Assembly (NCBI GenBank): GCA_010909165.1
Contig: VJWM01000007.1
Location: forward strand, 620,001 to 684,000
Direction of reading: 5' to 3'
Origin: Anthoceros angustus
Lineage: Eukaryota > Streptophyta > Anthocerotopsida > Anthocerotales > Anthocerotaceae
Length of the DNA stretch: 64,000 nucleotides
A model generated the notes under the pieces. It was not told the DNA's origin. It made no database searches and saw nothing but the letters and a program-made list of their open reading frames with translations. How positions within the stretch are numbered: the first letter of the stretch is position 1; every line of letters begins with the position of its first letter. The translations under genes and the position numbers were made by a program. This document shows, in pieces, positions 45,501 to 56,490 of this stretch.

Positions 45501-47705
45501 CCGTCTGGGGTTCGACAGGTGTATGCCCTAATCCTATTCAAGATTTGGAGATGCAACTTGGTGTAGCCTTTATGCTGTTGAAAGGTTAGCCAATGTGTCA
45601 TACTTGGCCTGTAATCTTCTGTTGAGTGGTGTGCTGAAAACTTGCGATTCAGGCCATGAAAATATTGTTGGCAGTTGGCCATAGGCAGGTTCATGTGTTT
45701 TTAGTTTGATTCTTGGCATAGGCAGGTCGCAACTGTCGGGGGCTCTGGCTGCGCAGATATTTTAGTGTAGCAGGCCTGCTTCAATTGTTTAGAGTTGTCG
45801 ATGTCCTTGGATGATCTACCACGTATAGGATCACAGTAGGAAATGCCAAAGTGATTGCCTGTTCCCTCATTTCAATTTGCACGGTGATTTGTTCTCTGAT
45901 CTCATGTGCTGTATTTACTAAATTTCAGGTGCAGCTTGATCGGTTTCTAGAATATGAACTGAAGGGCTCCGGAGTGAGGAGGGATCCTAGAAGTGCAAAA
46001 TGTGAGCGAGCAGTCGCAGTTGCAGTTGCCAAGGAGCAGGAAATATATGAAAAATCAAACTCCAAAAGTGTTTACTTGAACTTGTGTGCAAACTTTTGTG
46101 CCACCTTGAGTGCCAGGGCTACAGCAAGGAAGGCCAAGAGCAATGCAACTCTTCAAAATATGCTGTCTGAGAGCAAGGTCAGGTTGGCACTGGAAGCAGC
46201 TGGATTGGGTTTTGATTCTGATTCTGACCCCGAACGTGCTTCTGGTTCACGGGCGAAGAAACTAGCTGCAGGGTCAGTGGTTGCATCTGAGTCATTGGAT
46301 GTTAGGCCTTCTAATCAGGTTGCTGGTGGAGTGGCATCCTTGAGGGGTGCTCCAGTAAATGTCAAGTGCACAGATGCAAATACTGTGGTACCGCACTCTG
46401 GAGCATTGCCAGATGATCTTGTAGCTCCATCAAGCCCTATGCTTTGCACTCTTAGTAAGGATCATCTCACCTTGAATGCTGAAAGTTGTGGTTCAGCCAT
46501 GCCTGACTCCCTTGCACAAGAGTCATCACCTTTGTTCATGGACGGGATTTTTGTATTGGATGGCGAAGAACTTGAAGTTCCTGTGCTTTCAGGCAGTGTA
46601 GGCAACACAACAGTACAAAAGGATTGTGTTCCGAAGGTCAAAGTTGTGCTAACTACCATTCACAAGTTTAAGCAGGAGCTAATTGCAGTTGAAGGGGGAA
46701 CTGCAAGCGAAAGACAGGAAGACTTAGCCCAAATGGCTGCCGCAGATGGTGCCAGTAGTAGTCCACAGGCAGATGGCTGTAGAGTCACTGCAGGTGGCAG
46801 TGTGATAGCTCCAGAACTATGCCCACCATTTGAGGCTCCAGCCAGTGGGTGCTCTAGAGACTCAAAAACACCGCAACAAGAAAGTGTGGAGTGTGAGAAT
46901 CAACACGATGCACCAGAAACGAGTGCTGCAGGAGATGTAGTTACAGAGAAGGTAAAAGAGGGAGAAGTTGAGGCCAAGGAGGCTGGTTGCTTGCAGATCA
47001 TGTCTACAACCGCACCTCTTGTGAAAGGTGACCAATCTGATATGGCCCCAGCCCCAGATGAGGAAGCTGATGCCAATGTCAACTCCAAAGACTCCTTGTC
47101 CTGTCAAGTGAAACAGGATGTAAGGATTAAACAGGGTAGTGCTGAAGCTGAAAGTGAAGTCGATGACTGGATGAAGGCCGGCAGGTTTCCCAATCTTGAA
47201 AGTAGGATTGACGAAGTGAGAGAGAGCGTTTTGAAAAAGGGTGCAGATATGCTACATCTCCTTACCGAGTACCCCAGGTTATCTGGCGACATTGTGGATC
47301 CACAGGGTTCTTGCCTGAAAGCTGATAGTGCAGAGACGAGTTTGGAAGGTGAAAAGAAGTCGGAGATCGGTCACGGTCGTGGAGAATCCCACGACAGTGA
47401 AGTAGTCGAGAAACAGGTGGAACTTTGGACGCTGTCTATTTTAGTTCTTCCACTTGACACACAATGTATTCATGTTTGACCGAAATGTGCAGGTGCATGC
47501 CTATGTCCGCGAGCATTTGCGGCCGCTGCACAGGAGTGGAGTTATCAATACCAAGGATTATAAGTGGGCTGCCGCAAAGACAGTCAGCAAAGTTATGCAA
47601 CATCACCCAGATGCGAAGTCTGCAGATTTTTTGATAGTGGAGGGTAGCAAGGTGAAAAAGCTGGCAGACGATTATCTTAAAGCCCTGACAATGCGGAAAG
47701 TCTGA
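42548..47705 (+). CDS. RING and PHD finger protein with SRI-like C-terminus (PHRF1-like / At4g10930-like)
   Basis: A large nuclear protein of about 1215 aa. Exons: 42548-42663, 42741-42831, about 43119-43211 (acceptor uncertain), 43299-43399, 43523-43588, 43687-44028, 44269-45334, 45444-45518, 45929-47416 and 47493-47705. Exons 1-2 form a RING finger (CGICGSQ...GVLDCCQHPFCFTCIDDW...LCPLC). The next exons form a PHD finger (AFYIDEEAVTCLDGDD...ACDSCDRWYHAGCVGF...SWWCPRC). The middle is long, acidic and mostly disordered with a basic nuclear-signal-like NPRKRSRKNR. The C-terminus (HAYVREHLRPLHRSGVINTKDYKWAA) resembles the helical region by which PHRF1-type proteins bind the phosphorylated RNA polymerase II tail. 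This suggests a role linking chromatin or ubiquitin signals to transcription; that role is inference from the family. Confidence 0.8.
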
Positions 47706-48826
47706 AAGCATATTTTCATGATCCTTGGAACCGTGTCCGTCGTTTTGGGACCGTCGTTTTCCTGCGATTCTTTCCTGGCTGTGGAAACGAGGCTGTAACG
47801 TTTACTTCGCACATGATCCGTAGCGCTCCTGGCGTGGCCTTCTATCCTTGACCGCTTGCCATGCATACGCGAGAACAACCGTGCACGGACGTGCGATACA
47901 AAACCGTCTTTATTCTATCTGTATGTACCTGTTTAGCGTTGCTGTGCCATATGTTGGCGTATTCTCATTCGACCGAATTTTGCTCTCGGTCGTAACTGCA
48001 GCATCGACCATGTAGGCGTTGTCGAGCTTCCCATTGGACAATCCTGCCCTACCTACCCCACAGTTAAAGAATTCGCAGTGGTTTACCTCATTGTGTGGTC
48101 CTAATTGCTCACAGGCCTCTTCTAGGGTAGGGGTCATGGCAGAAGCATCCCCGGGTTACCGCTAACTTCCATGCCTTCAACTCCAAAAAGAAACGGAGAC
48201 TCAGTGCTGCCAAGTGGCAAATTTGCCAAATAGGTGTGTGAGAGGAAAAAAGTAGAAAGGCAGGAGAACCGAAATCGGCAGCGCATGTATGCACTTGGCA
48301 CGAGGTGTGTTTTGTACATATGTAGTTATGAGACTAAAGGCCCTGACTTAAAGGGCGTCCAGTACAATAGCTTTAAACGTAGGTAGATATCTATTTTGGT
48401 GACTTTTCAAAGAAATAATGGTGGTGTGAGTTCGTGGAAGGACGTGAGAAACGGCAGAAACCGAGGGCAGTCCGTCCCCCACCATCACCGGTGCGGTGTT
48501 CGCACGACTCGGAGTCGTCTTGATGCTCTGTACTGACTCACTGATGCGGAAGAAGTGATTGCTGCCTGTTGCTTGTTGCTGCGCACTAGCTTGGAACCTT
48601 GGCTGTGGCTATGCAAGAGGGAAGTGGCAGTGCAGATCCGTGGTAGCTACCGGGGATCGGCTCAACGCCGTTCAGCGCCTTTTGCGCTGTCCCTGTGGTG
48701 GCTACCCTGCCCAGGTACGACTTTCAACCTTCCTGCCCCTGCTTGGCCTGGTTTCCGGCTTGCTCTAGGGCTGCTGGCTAGGCTCCGCAGGTCGGAGGAG
48801 CAGCTCGAGCTTGGCCGTTAGCAGAC
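47706..48826. other. Intergenic: RING-PHD 3' end and translocator promoter/5' leader
   Basis: No additional gene recognised. The last ~110 bp before 48827 contain a possible leader intron (donor near 48715, acceptor at 48790). GC rises toward the translocator start. Confidence 0.4.
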
Positions 48827-49897
48827 ATGGCAACGGGTGGCGGCAGTGCTGCTGGGCACTCCAATGTTCTCAGGAAGGTGCTTCTAAGTTATTTGTATGT
48901 GGGGATATGGATCAGCCTGAGCTTTGCGGTGATCGTTTTCAACAAGTACATCTTGGACCGGAAATTCTACAATTGGCCCTTCCCTATTTCGCTGACCATG
49001 ATTCACATGGGGTTTTGCTCCAGTCTGGCTTTCCTGTTGGTGCGAGTCTTCAAGTTCGTGGAGCCCATCTCAATGACTCGCCAGTTGTACATGTCCTCTA
49101 TTGTACCCATTGGTGCACTTTATGCGCTGTCGCTATGGCTGTCAAACTCGGCTTATATTTACTTGTCAGTGTCTTTTATTCAGATGCTGAAAGCGCTTAT
49201 GCCTGTGGCTGTGTACACAGCCGGTGTTTTGATGAAGAAGGAAATCTTCAAGGGACAGACTATGGGTAACATGGTGTGCATCTCACTGGGAGTTGCCATT
49301 GCTGCTTATGGCGAGGCGAAATTTGATGTCTGGGGAGTGACTTTGCAGCTTGGTGCTGTTCTTTTTGAAGCAGTAAGGTTGACTTTGATTCAGATTTTGT
49401 TAACGTCGAAAGGAATCAACCTGAATCCCATCACTACTCTGTACTATGTAGCCCCTTGCTGCTTTGTGTTCTTGGCTATTCCATGGACATTTGTGGAGCT
49501 CCCTGTGCTGCGGGAAATATCCACTTTTCACTTTGACTATGTTTTGTTTGGGGCCAACTGCGTCTGTGCGTTTGCTCTGAACCTAGCTGTATTTCTTCTC
49601 GTTGGGAAGACCTCGGCTCTTACCATGAATGTCGCAGGCGTAGTCAAGGATTGGCTGCTCATTGCCTTTTCATGGAGTGTGATCATGGATAGGGTGACTA
49701 CTGTTAATCTTATTGGTTACGGTGTAGCTTTTCTCGGAGTTTGCTACTACAACCATGCAAAGCTTCAAGGGCTTAAGCTGAGAGAAATGCAGAGGAAGGG
49801 CGGTGAGGGTGATGAAGAGACAGTAGCTTTGGTCGAACAAAAGTTGGAGAGGAAGGAGGATGCGAACGGCATTTTAGGGCGGAAAGCAGACACGTAG
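48827..49897 (+). CDS. Sugar-phosphate/nucleotide-sugar translocator of the TPT/NST family, intronless
   Basis: A single exon of 356 aa with ten hydrophobic helices, the usual architecture of Golgi/ER triose-phosphate-translocator-like carriers. Diagnostic blocks include [73 protein letters not shown], and [20 protein letters not shown] with the paired Lys residues typical of the family. The C-terminal tail is charged ([15 protein letters not shown]). Closest in pattern to the plant subgroup of At5g25400 and At4g32390. Substrate is not deducible. No plastid transit peptide is visible, so secretory-pathway membranes are more likely than plastids. Confidence 0.9.
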   Translation: MATGGGSAAGHSNVLRKVLLSYLYVGIWISLSFAVIVFNKYILDRKFYNWPFPISLTMIHMGFCSSLAFLLVRVFKFVEPISMTRQLYMSSIVPIGALYALSLWLSNSAYIYLSVSFIQMLKALMPVAVYTAGVLMKKEIFKGQTMGNMVCISLGVAIAAYGEAKFDVWGVTLQLGAVLFEAVRLTLIQILLTSKGINLNPITTLYYVAPCCFVFLAIPWTFVELPVLREISTFHFDYVLFGANCVCAFALNLAVFLLVGKTSALTMNVAGVVKDWLLIAFSWSVIMDRVTTVNLIGYGVAFLGVCYYNHAKLQGLKLREMQRKGGEGDEETVALVEQKLERKEDANGILGRKADT

Positions 49898-50362
49898 GCT
49901 TTAGACTTCAGGGTTCTCAATCCCTGGTTGTATTGGTTTAACCAACAGCCCTCTCATTAGTCTTTTTGTCAGCGTAGTAGTTTGTAGGTACAAGCGTTTC
50001 TGCAGAAACAGTCTCCTCACGGTGCTCCAAATCAGTGTAATCCCAGGGCATTCCAATTTCTGCAGCTGCTACAAATTATTTATAGTTGGCGTGGTTCTGG
50101 GACACCTAGTGTCAGGTACTCACCTGGTCGCGTGTTTTTCCAGATGGTGGGCTGTTTTCTTGTTATGCGTTGTTCAACAGCTAGCTAATGTCATCTACAG
50201 CCTTTTTGTCCACGAAGGATCTCTGGTTAATTGCTGAAACGAACTGGAGGCGCTCAACCATGTCAGTGTTCCTAGTAGCTAGGTCAGATAGATATTTGAC
50301 TGTAGGGCGACGATCCCCATAAGCATGTTACAGCGAATAGTAGTCTACTTCTATACTCTCAA
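49898..50362. other. Intergenic between convergent genes
   Basis: 3' flanks of the translocator and of GT14 gene 1. Sequence near 50245-50340 resembles 53955-54060, the 3' flank of GT14 gene 2, so the duplication extends past the stop codons. Confidence 0.5.
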
Positions 50363-52607
50363 TTACATCGGAATCGCAATGCACTGACCGGATCGAAAAG
50401 CTGGGGGAGATAAAAGCCTCAAAATCAGCTGTTCTAACCGTTGGGACCCTAATCCAGGGTTCAAAATGCTATAATCTCCAACCACCGAGCAGGGATCTCC
50501 ACCTCCATCCGACTCACCTTTACACCATCCACCTGGAGTGAACCGGTTAGGAGCCCGTCCTAACAACTCCACGTCTATTCTATCTAAAACCGGATCGTCT
50601 ACGTCAAACTTCCGAGCAAAAGCAGCGCCGCTCTCTGTCATGTTGTAGAAATGCTTGACACCAAGCGACAGTGGATGTTGTTTCGGAGGGTTGTCCCATG
50701 CTATATAATGTAGGTCATGGTTGACAGTAGTGTTCCTGAACTCCCGAGTGTTGCAGATAACGCTGTGAAAGTAGCCCTCAGGTGAAGAAACAAAGTTTGT
50801 ATAGTACATGAGAACAGTCCGAGGAAGATTATCCCAACCCATAATACAGAACTCCATGAAAGATCGTGTCAACGCCACCCAGGCGGAGCCTGAAAGTTGG
50901 ATGACGAGAAACCCGCCAATTTGTAAGTCAAACCGAGAGGACTCGTGAGAGCAATCAAAGGTCGAGGGAACAAAGACTCGCTCACATTCGGGCTCGGCGG
51001 CTACATACCTGTGAATAAGCGGAAGGCAGTAGGCAAAGGCCGTCTCTGAGTCACCCAGAAAATATCGCTCTTCCTTGACATGTACAAACCGGGATCAATG
51101 ATGATGGGTTTCGCCCTTTGAAACCTGCACATAGAAGAGGCGAGGCTCAACCCTGAGATTACCTCTTGAAAACTGGTTCCTATTCTGGCAGGAATGGGGA
51201 CTGTAAGATCATTGCCCATCAGACTGAACACCCTGATGGCAGGCAGGTTGCTCAGCGTATCAGGTAAGTGTTCTGCTGCGCAAGTCCAGCCATTGGAGAG
51301 ACTTACAAATCCCACGAGAATTAGGGATGCTGCCGCTAAATCTGTTCTAAGACAATGACATGAACCGCAGGTTTTGAAGAGTGCCTAATCCCGCTATACC
51401 GGCCCTGTAAGCTGGTTAGCAGAGAGACCATAGATCTGCAATGAAGGCACTTCAGACTCAGATGGGACTGATGGGAATAAAACCGTGAAATAGGTTGAGA
51501 GACAGATGTAAGGTGATGAGTTTCAGGAGAAAGGAGCCCACGTCAGATGGTACGTAGTCAGTAAGACGAGGGAAAAAGCTGGCTGACATAAGTGGGAGGT
51601 ATCCAACCCATCATGCTGTTTTGAGAAAGGTCCAGAATGGAAAGCTGGGTGAGCGAGTGTATGTTGAAGGGGATGGCACTGGATAAATTGTTGCGGGAAA
51701 TGATGATGTTTTGGCTAGGTTGCTACAGTTCCCAAGGCTATCAGGTATGACCCCTGTTGAACTATTAAGACTTCCCCAAGTTAACCGCCTGTAATGGTTG
51801 CAAGGAAGGAGAAGGAGAGTTCAATCAGCACTCTACTAGGAGAGATAAGAAGTGTGAGCTTACGCCTTCCAGCCGATGTCACTGGTATGCTCGATGAAAT
51901 TGAGATCCTTGGGCAGGTAAGAGAGCACATGCAGAAGATCTGCCATTCAAGCAAGCACAATTAAACTTTGTGGTGAGAAAATTGAACACGGAATCGGGAG
52001 CAGAAAGGAATGACAAGACAGGGAGCAGGAATATACCATCTTGAGTAATAAGAGGGTAGTCGGAGGCGCTCAAATTGATAAACCAATCCCAGTCTTGGCT
52101 TTGCTTAAGCAAAATCGCAGCCGCATGCAGGGTAGTAGCAATCATGGAGGGCCCTTTGTAAGTGACCAGATTCGCCTTGCCTACAACGTGCACGTTGTCA
52201 ACCTCCACAAAGGTGGGATCCAGCCTGACATACCTGGCCAGATCCACTCTCTCCTTGGTGGGTGCTTCGAGATCTAGGTGCAAAACATAGTGGTTCCTGG
52301 GGTGATAAATAGCCTGCAACACCCTTCTCATCCGTTGCCCGTCACCCTTGGTACCTGAGATTAAGTAGGCCAACCTGGGGGGAGGCGGGAGGTCCGCGGA
52401 CGGCAGTTGCACCGCTTTGGATGCTGTTTGCTCATCTACGGAAAGGTGGGGCCGCGGAGAGGAGCTGACGCAGTGTGAAGCGGCCCCGAAAGTGAGAGTG
52501 GCGGCCAAGAAGAGGACGAGGGATATGACGGAGCTGGCTATCAAGGGTAAGAGCCACCTCCGTTCCATGGTGACCAACCCTAAAGGCATTTGAAAGAGCT
52601 TCGTCAT
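50363..52607 (-). CDS. GT14 glycosyltransferase (beta-glucuronosyltransferase GlcAT14-like), tandem copy 1
   Basis: Four exons (52607-52037, 51939-51864, 51124-51009 and 50889-50363) encode 429 aa. It is a type II Golgi protein: short cytosolic N-terminus, membrane anchor (LLPLIASSVISLVLFLAATL), stem, then catalytic domain. Signature blocks: LAYLISGTKGDGQRMRRVL, YHPRNHYVLHLDLEAP, WDWFINLSASDYPLITQDD, DPGLYMSRKSDIFWVTQRR, PTAFRLFTGSAWVALTRSF, YTNFVSSPEGYFHSVICN and NHDLHYIAWDNPPKQHP, ending RFTPGGWC. Plant GT14 members characterised so far add glucuronic acid to arabinogalactan proteins. All conserved blocks are intact. Intron 2 (51125-51863) is 739 bp, against 93 bp in copy 2, and holds LRR-like sequence. 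The start used (52607) gives the anchor near residue 15; an ATG 13 codons later is also possible. Confidence 0.9.
51180..51780 (-). pseudogene. Leucine-rich-repeat gene fragment inside intron 2 of GT14 copy 1
   Basis: On the minus strand, several frames give plant-type LRR units. Near 51700-51590 it reads NNLSSAIPFNIHSLTQLSIL and DLSQNSMMGWIPPTY. Near 51530-51470 LKLITLHLSLNLFHGFIP appears, and near 51260-51190 DTLSNLPAIRVFSLMGNDL and IPARIG. These match the LxxLxLxxNxLxGxIP pattern of receptor kinases and receptor-like proteins. Stops and frame changes separate the units. No signal peptide or kinase accompanies them, so this is a remnant and not a nested gene. Confidence 0.6.
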
Positions 52608-54069
52608 GCCTATCCACCATGTGTGAGGACCTGCGTGAAATGCGAAGGAGAGGGCAAAGCAAGGTGAATTGGCAGACACGGAGGCGTGGATGAAAACGGG
52701 ATTTCAAGCACGGCCACACGAGAATTGATTACCTGGAGAGCTCTGCATGAGCAGCAGGAAGTCGGAGGCTCCGGTTGCTCAGGTCCGGAGCCGCGCACAG
52801 AAGCAAGTGTCCAAAAGCAAGCTGCTACGCCAAACAAAGGCCGGGCCGGAGGTGTATCAGAGAGGAAGGCGGATCTGCCGACGGCGGGGATGCAGCGCTG
52901 CAACACGAATAAGATTGCGGTGGCGAGGGAGTGGCACGGGCAATCTGAAATGCCAGCTGGGACCGTCGGGGGAGCTGCAAATGCCGCACCTGTGACTGTC
53001 GTTGCCGCTAAACAGCAAGGTACGCGGCGTTAGCAGCAACGAAGTGAATTGCGGAATCGCGTACAGTATTTGAGTAAGAAAGACAGGGGGAGCAAGTCCC
53101 CGGGCAACTGCCTCCACGTGGAGGCAATAAAATAACGCTTTCAAATGAGGATTTTCCCTCTCCGGTATATCTTATTCCTCATTGGTCATGAGAGTCGAGC
53201 GACGAGGCGAGCCTCCCGTGGGGCGTGGCGTGCAGCCCTAACGCGAGCGGCCCCCTGAGCCGACAGCACCTGGACATGTAAGTGGGGCCCTGCCTTCACA
53301 TATCTTCTTGTCTAACGCTACATCCACGCCTTTCGGAATGATTGTCCAATAGCTCTCTACATACGTGGACGATAAAGTAGAGTAAAGGTGCAGATCAATA
53401 TGTGAGAATCTTAACTTTTGCCTTGGATGAGTGTCTACCATTACAATGTCCGCATTAGACTAGACCTAAACCTCAAACCAGAGAAATAATAACAGGGGTT
53501 AATTAATTATTAATATTAATAAAAACTTTATCTGTATAGGTGTAGACTTCAACCCTTTTGGGCAGCAAATGAAATAGTCCTCATCACCAAGGTCGTCCAC
53601 TTCGGGTTTTGGTTACTTCCGTAGCAAAGCAGACTAGCTCCGTTACTAAGGGCATATGCCTTGCTTCTAATCTTCTAATCCAGAAAGCTTGGGATTTGAT
53701 AAAAGCCAGGTGGGAAATCTCATCTACCCCGATACGAAAGGGAACAACCCTCATGAAGGCACCAGACCAAGGAGGACTAGCTCCCGATAGTAGGTAAGCC
53801 CTTTCTCATTCCATACTACAAAATATGTTGACGATTGGTAGCCTCAAGGTAGATCTCCGCGTTTTTCACAAGGCAATATTTATAGTCATATTATGGAAGA
53901 AGTGGTCTCATCTCCCGATAAAACTCTTACCTAGAATACATATATCTAAGGCGTTCAACCATGTCAAATGTTCCCAATAACATGGTGAGATGGATAGCCG
54001 ACCGTTGGGTCCACCTCCATAAAACATGTTACTGCGAGGTGTAATCTCCAATCTATAATCACGACTAGT
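52608..54069. other. Intergenic between tandem GT14 genes
   Basis: The part next to copy 1 (52608-53110) is similar to the upstream region of copy 2 (55683-56060), sharing words such as 'ggcagacacggaggcgtggatg' and 'acctggagagctc'. The duplicated unit therefore includes promoter and leader. 53160-53950 is AT-rich with no gene. Confidence 0.6.
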
Positions 54070-55682
54070 CTATGTCGCCATGCATTGACGAGATCGGAAA
54101 GCTGGGGGATGTAGAAGCCTCAAAATTAGATGTTCCAACCGTTGGGAACCCGGTCCCGGGCGTAGTACGCTATGATCTCCTACCACCGTGCATGGATCTT
54201 TACCTCCATACGAGCCACCGTTACACCATCCACCTGGAGTGAACCGGCCTGGAGCCCGTCCTAACAATTCCTTGTCTATTCTGTTTAACACGGGATCGTC
54301 TTCGCGAAACTTGCGAGCGAAGGCAGCGCCGCTATCTGTCATGTTGTGGAAATGCGCGTCACCAATGGACAGTGGATGTTGTCTCGGAGGGTTATCCCAT
54401 GCTATATAATGTAGATCGTGGTTGACAGTGGTGTTCCTGAACTCCCGAGCGTTGCAGATAACGGTGTGAAAGTAGAACTCAGGTGAGGAAGCAACGGATC
54501 CAAAAAACAAGAGAGCCGACCGAGGAAGATTATCCCATCCCATAATCGTGAACTCTATGAAAGATCGTGACAGCACCGCCCAGGCCGAGCCTGAAAGTTG
54601 GATGACAGAAACCCGCCAATTGCAATTCGTAAGTGAAACCGAGACGACTCGTGACAGCAACGCAAGGTAGGATTACAAGTAAAACGAACCCAAACTCTTT
54701 CGGGCTCGACGGCCGCATACCTGTGAATACTCGGAAGGCAGTGGGCATGGCCCGGGACAGACGAGTTTCCCATAGCTCGGTCTTCCTCGACATGTACAAT
54801 GCGGGATCAATCACGATAGGTTTTACCCTCCTATGCCTGCACATACAAGACGTGAGACTCAACCCTAGGCCTGGGTCAATTACCCGCTCTACAGTACCAG
54901 GCTGGGAGAAGCAAGAAGTGTAGGCTTACTCCTTCCACGCGAGGTCACTGGTATGTTCAATGAAGTTAAGATCCCTGGGCAGAAAAGAAAGCACGTGCAG
55001 AAGATCTGCCATTCAACGACAATTAAGCTTTGTGGTGAGAAGATCGGACACGGAATCGGGAGCACAAATGAAAGACAAGCCAGAGAGCAGACAAATGCAT
55101 ACCATCTTGAGTCATAAGAGGGTAGTCGGAGGCGCTCAGATTGATAAACCAATCCCAGTCTGCGCTTTTCTTGAGCAGAATCGCAGCGCCCTCCAGGGTA
55201 GTAGTAACCATGGACACCCCTCTATAGGTGACCGGATTCGACTTGGTTATAACGTGCACGTTGCCAACCTCCTTGAAGGTGGGATCTCGCCTGACATGAA
55301 CGGCCAGATCCAGCCTCTCCTTTTGGGGTGCTTCAGCATCTAGGTGCAAAACGTAGTAGTTCCTGGGATGATAAAGGGCCTGCAGCAACCTTTTCATCCG
55401 TTGCCCGTCACCCTTGGAACCTGAGATCATGTATGCCAACCTGGGGGCCCGGGGAGGCGGGAGCTCCGTAGACTGCAATCTATGCACAGCTTCGGAAAGG
55501 CTGGGGAGTGCAGCGGATCCTGAGCTGACGCTGGGTGAAGCGGCTCCGGAAGAGGGAGTAAAGGCCAACAAGAGGACGACGAATATGAAGGAGCTGACTA
55601 CCACAGGTAAGAACCACTTCCGTGCCATGCTGACCCACCTAAACGACCATGAAAGGTGACCTTCTTCACGGAAATCCGCCAT
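54070..55682 (-). CDS. GT14 glycosyltransferase, tandem copy 2, diverged at conserved motifs
   Basis: The same four-exon plan as copy 1 (55682-55103, 55005-54930, 54836-54721 and 54590-54070) gives 430 aa with intact frame. Anchor and stem are present (LPVVVSSFIFVVLLLAF), as are LAYMISGSKGDGQRMKRLL, YHPRNYYVLHLDAEAP, WDWFINLSASDYPLMTQDD and NHDLHYIAWDNPPRQHP. Two blocks that are conserved in copy 1 and plant GT14 are altered here: WVTQRR is replaced by LWETRLSR, and MYYTNFVSSPEGYF by FFGSVASSPEFYF. All splice sites and the reading frame are intact, which argues against simple decay. Changed acceptor/donor preference or reduced activity are possible. The alternative start at 55628 aligns with the internal Met of copy 1. 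Confidence 0.85.
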
Positions 55683-56490
55683 GTCTCAGTCTAGACCTGC
55701 GAAAAATGAGCAAGAGAGGGCAAATCAAGGTGAATCATTGGCAGACACGGAGGCGTGGATGGAATTAAACGGGAAAGCACGGCCACACGGGAATGAATTA
55801 CCTGGAGAGCTCAGCATGTCTAGCAGCGAGTCCGAGGCTCAGGAGGCTCAGGTTGGGAATCGCAGCGATGCAACAAACACAAAAATTGCAAGGCCAGCTG
55901 CCACCGTCGTGGGAGCTGGAGATGCAGCACCTACGACAGTTGTTGCTGCTAAACAACGAAGCATATGGGTTAGCAGCAACGAAGAGTATGGAATCCCGTA
56001 GGTCTTTATAACGAGAAGCTGGAAGGGAGAGTCTGAGGTCTGAGGGCAACTGCCTCCATAGGAGACCATAATATGGAAATCTGCTTTCTAGGATTTTCTT
56101 GCTTGGATATTTCTTATTTCTGATTTTGATCAGACGATGGGAGCCTCCCCTCAAGGCGTGCAATCACGTAGAGCTCTAAATGGGAAGCCCATAGCCATAG
56201 GTGGGGGCATGTCTTTGTCAGGCAGGCTACCTCCAAATCTAGGGATTGTATGCCTAATAGGTAAAGAATATAGTGCCTATCTATCTATGCATATCGATGG
56301 TAGTGTGTTAGGTATGTCTACCTTTCTGTTACGTTCATACCTATGTCATGTTATAGGTAGTGCCAAACCGAAAGTCAAGTTATTAAAATACTAAAATTAA
56401 CGACGACTAGGTAGAGTAACGCTCGAGTCGCGGCTGCCCGGCGCTCGGGCGAACTCGGGGAGTAAGAAGGCGACTGTTCTGCGGGTGGCC
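55683..56490. other. Divergent intergenic region (GT14 copy 2 / GPALPP-J protein)
   Basis: The left part is the duplicated upstream region shared with GT14 copy 1. The right part is the promoter of the GPALPP/J-domain gene and is AT-rich until about 56400, then GC-rich. No extra gene recognised. Confidence 0.45.

Noticed and set aside
51001-51315. Independent LRR gene
   Set aside because: The ORF merges an LRR remnant with GT14 exon 3; no start signal, and neighbouring LRR units are in other frames with stops.
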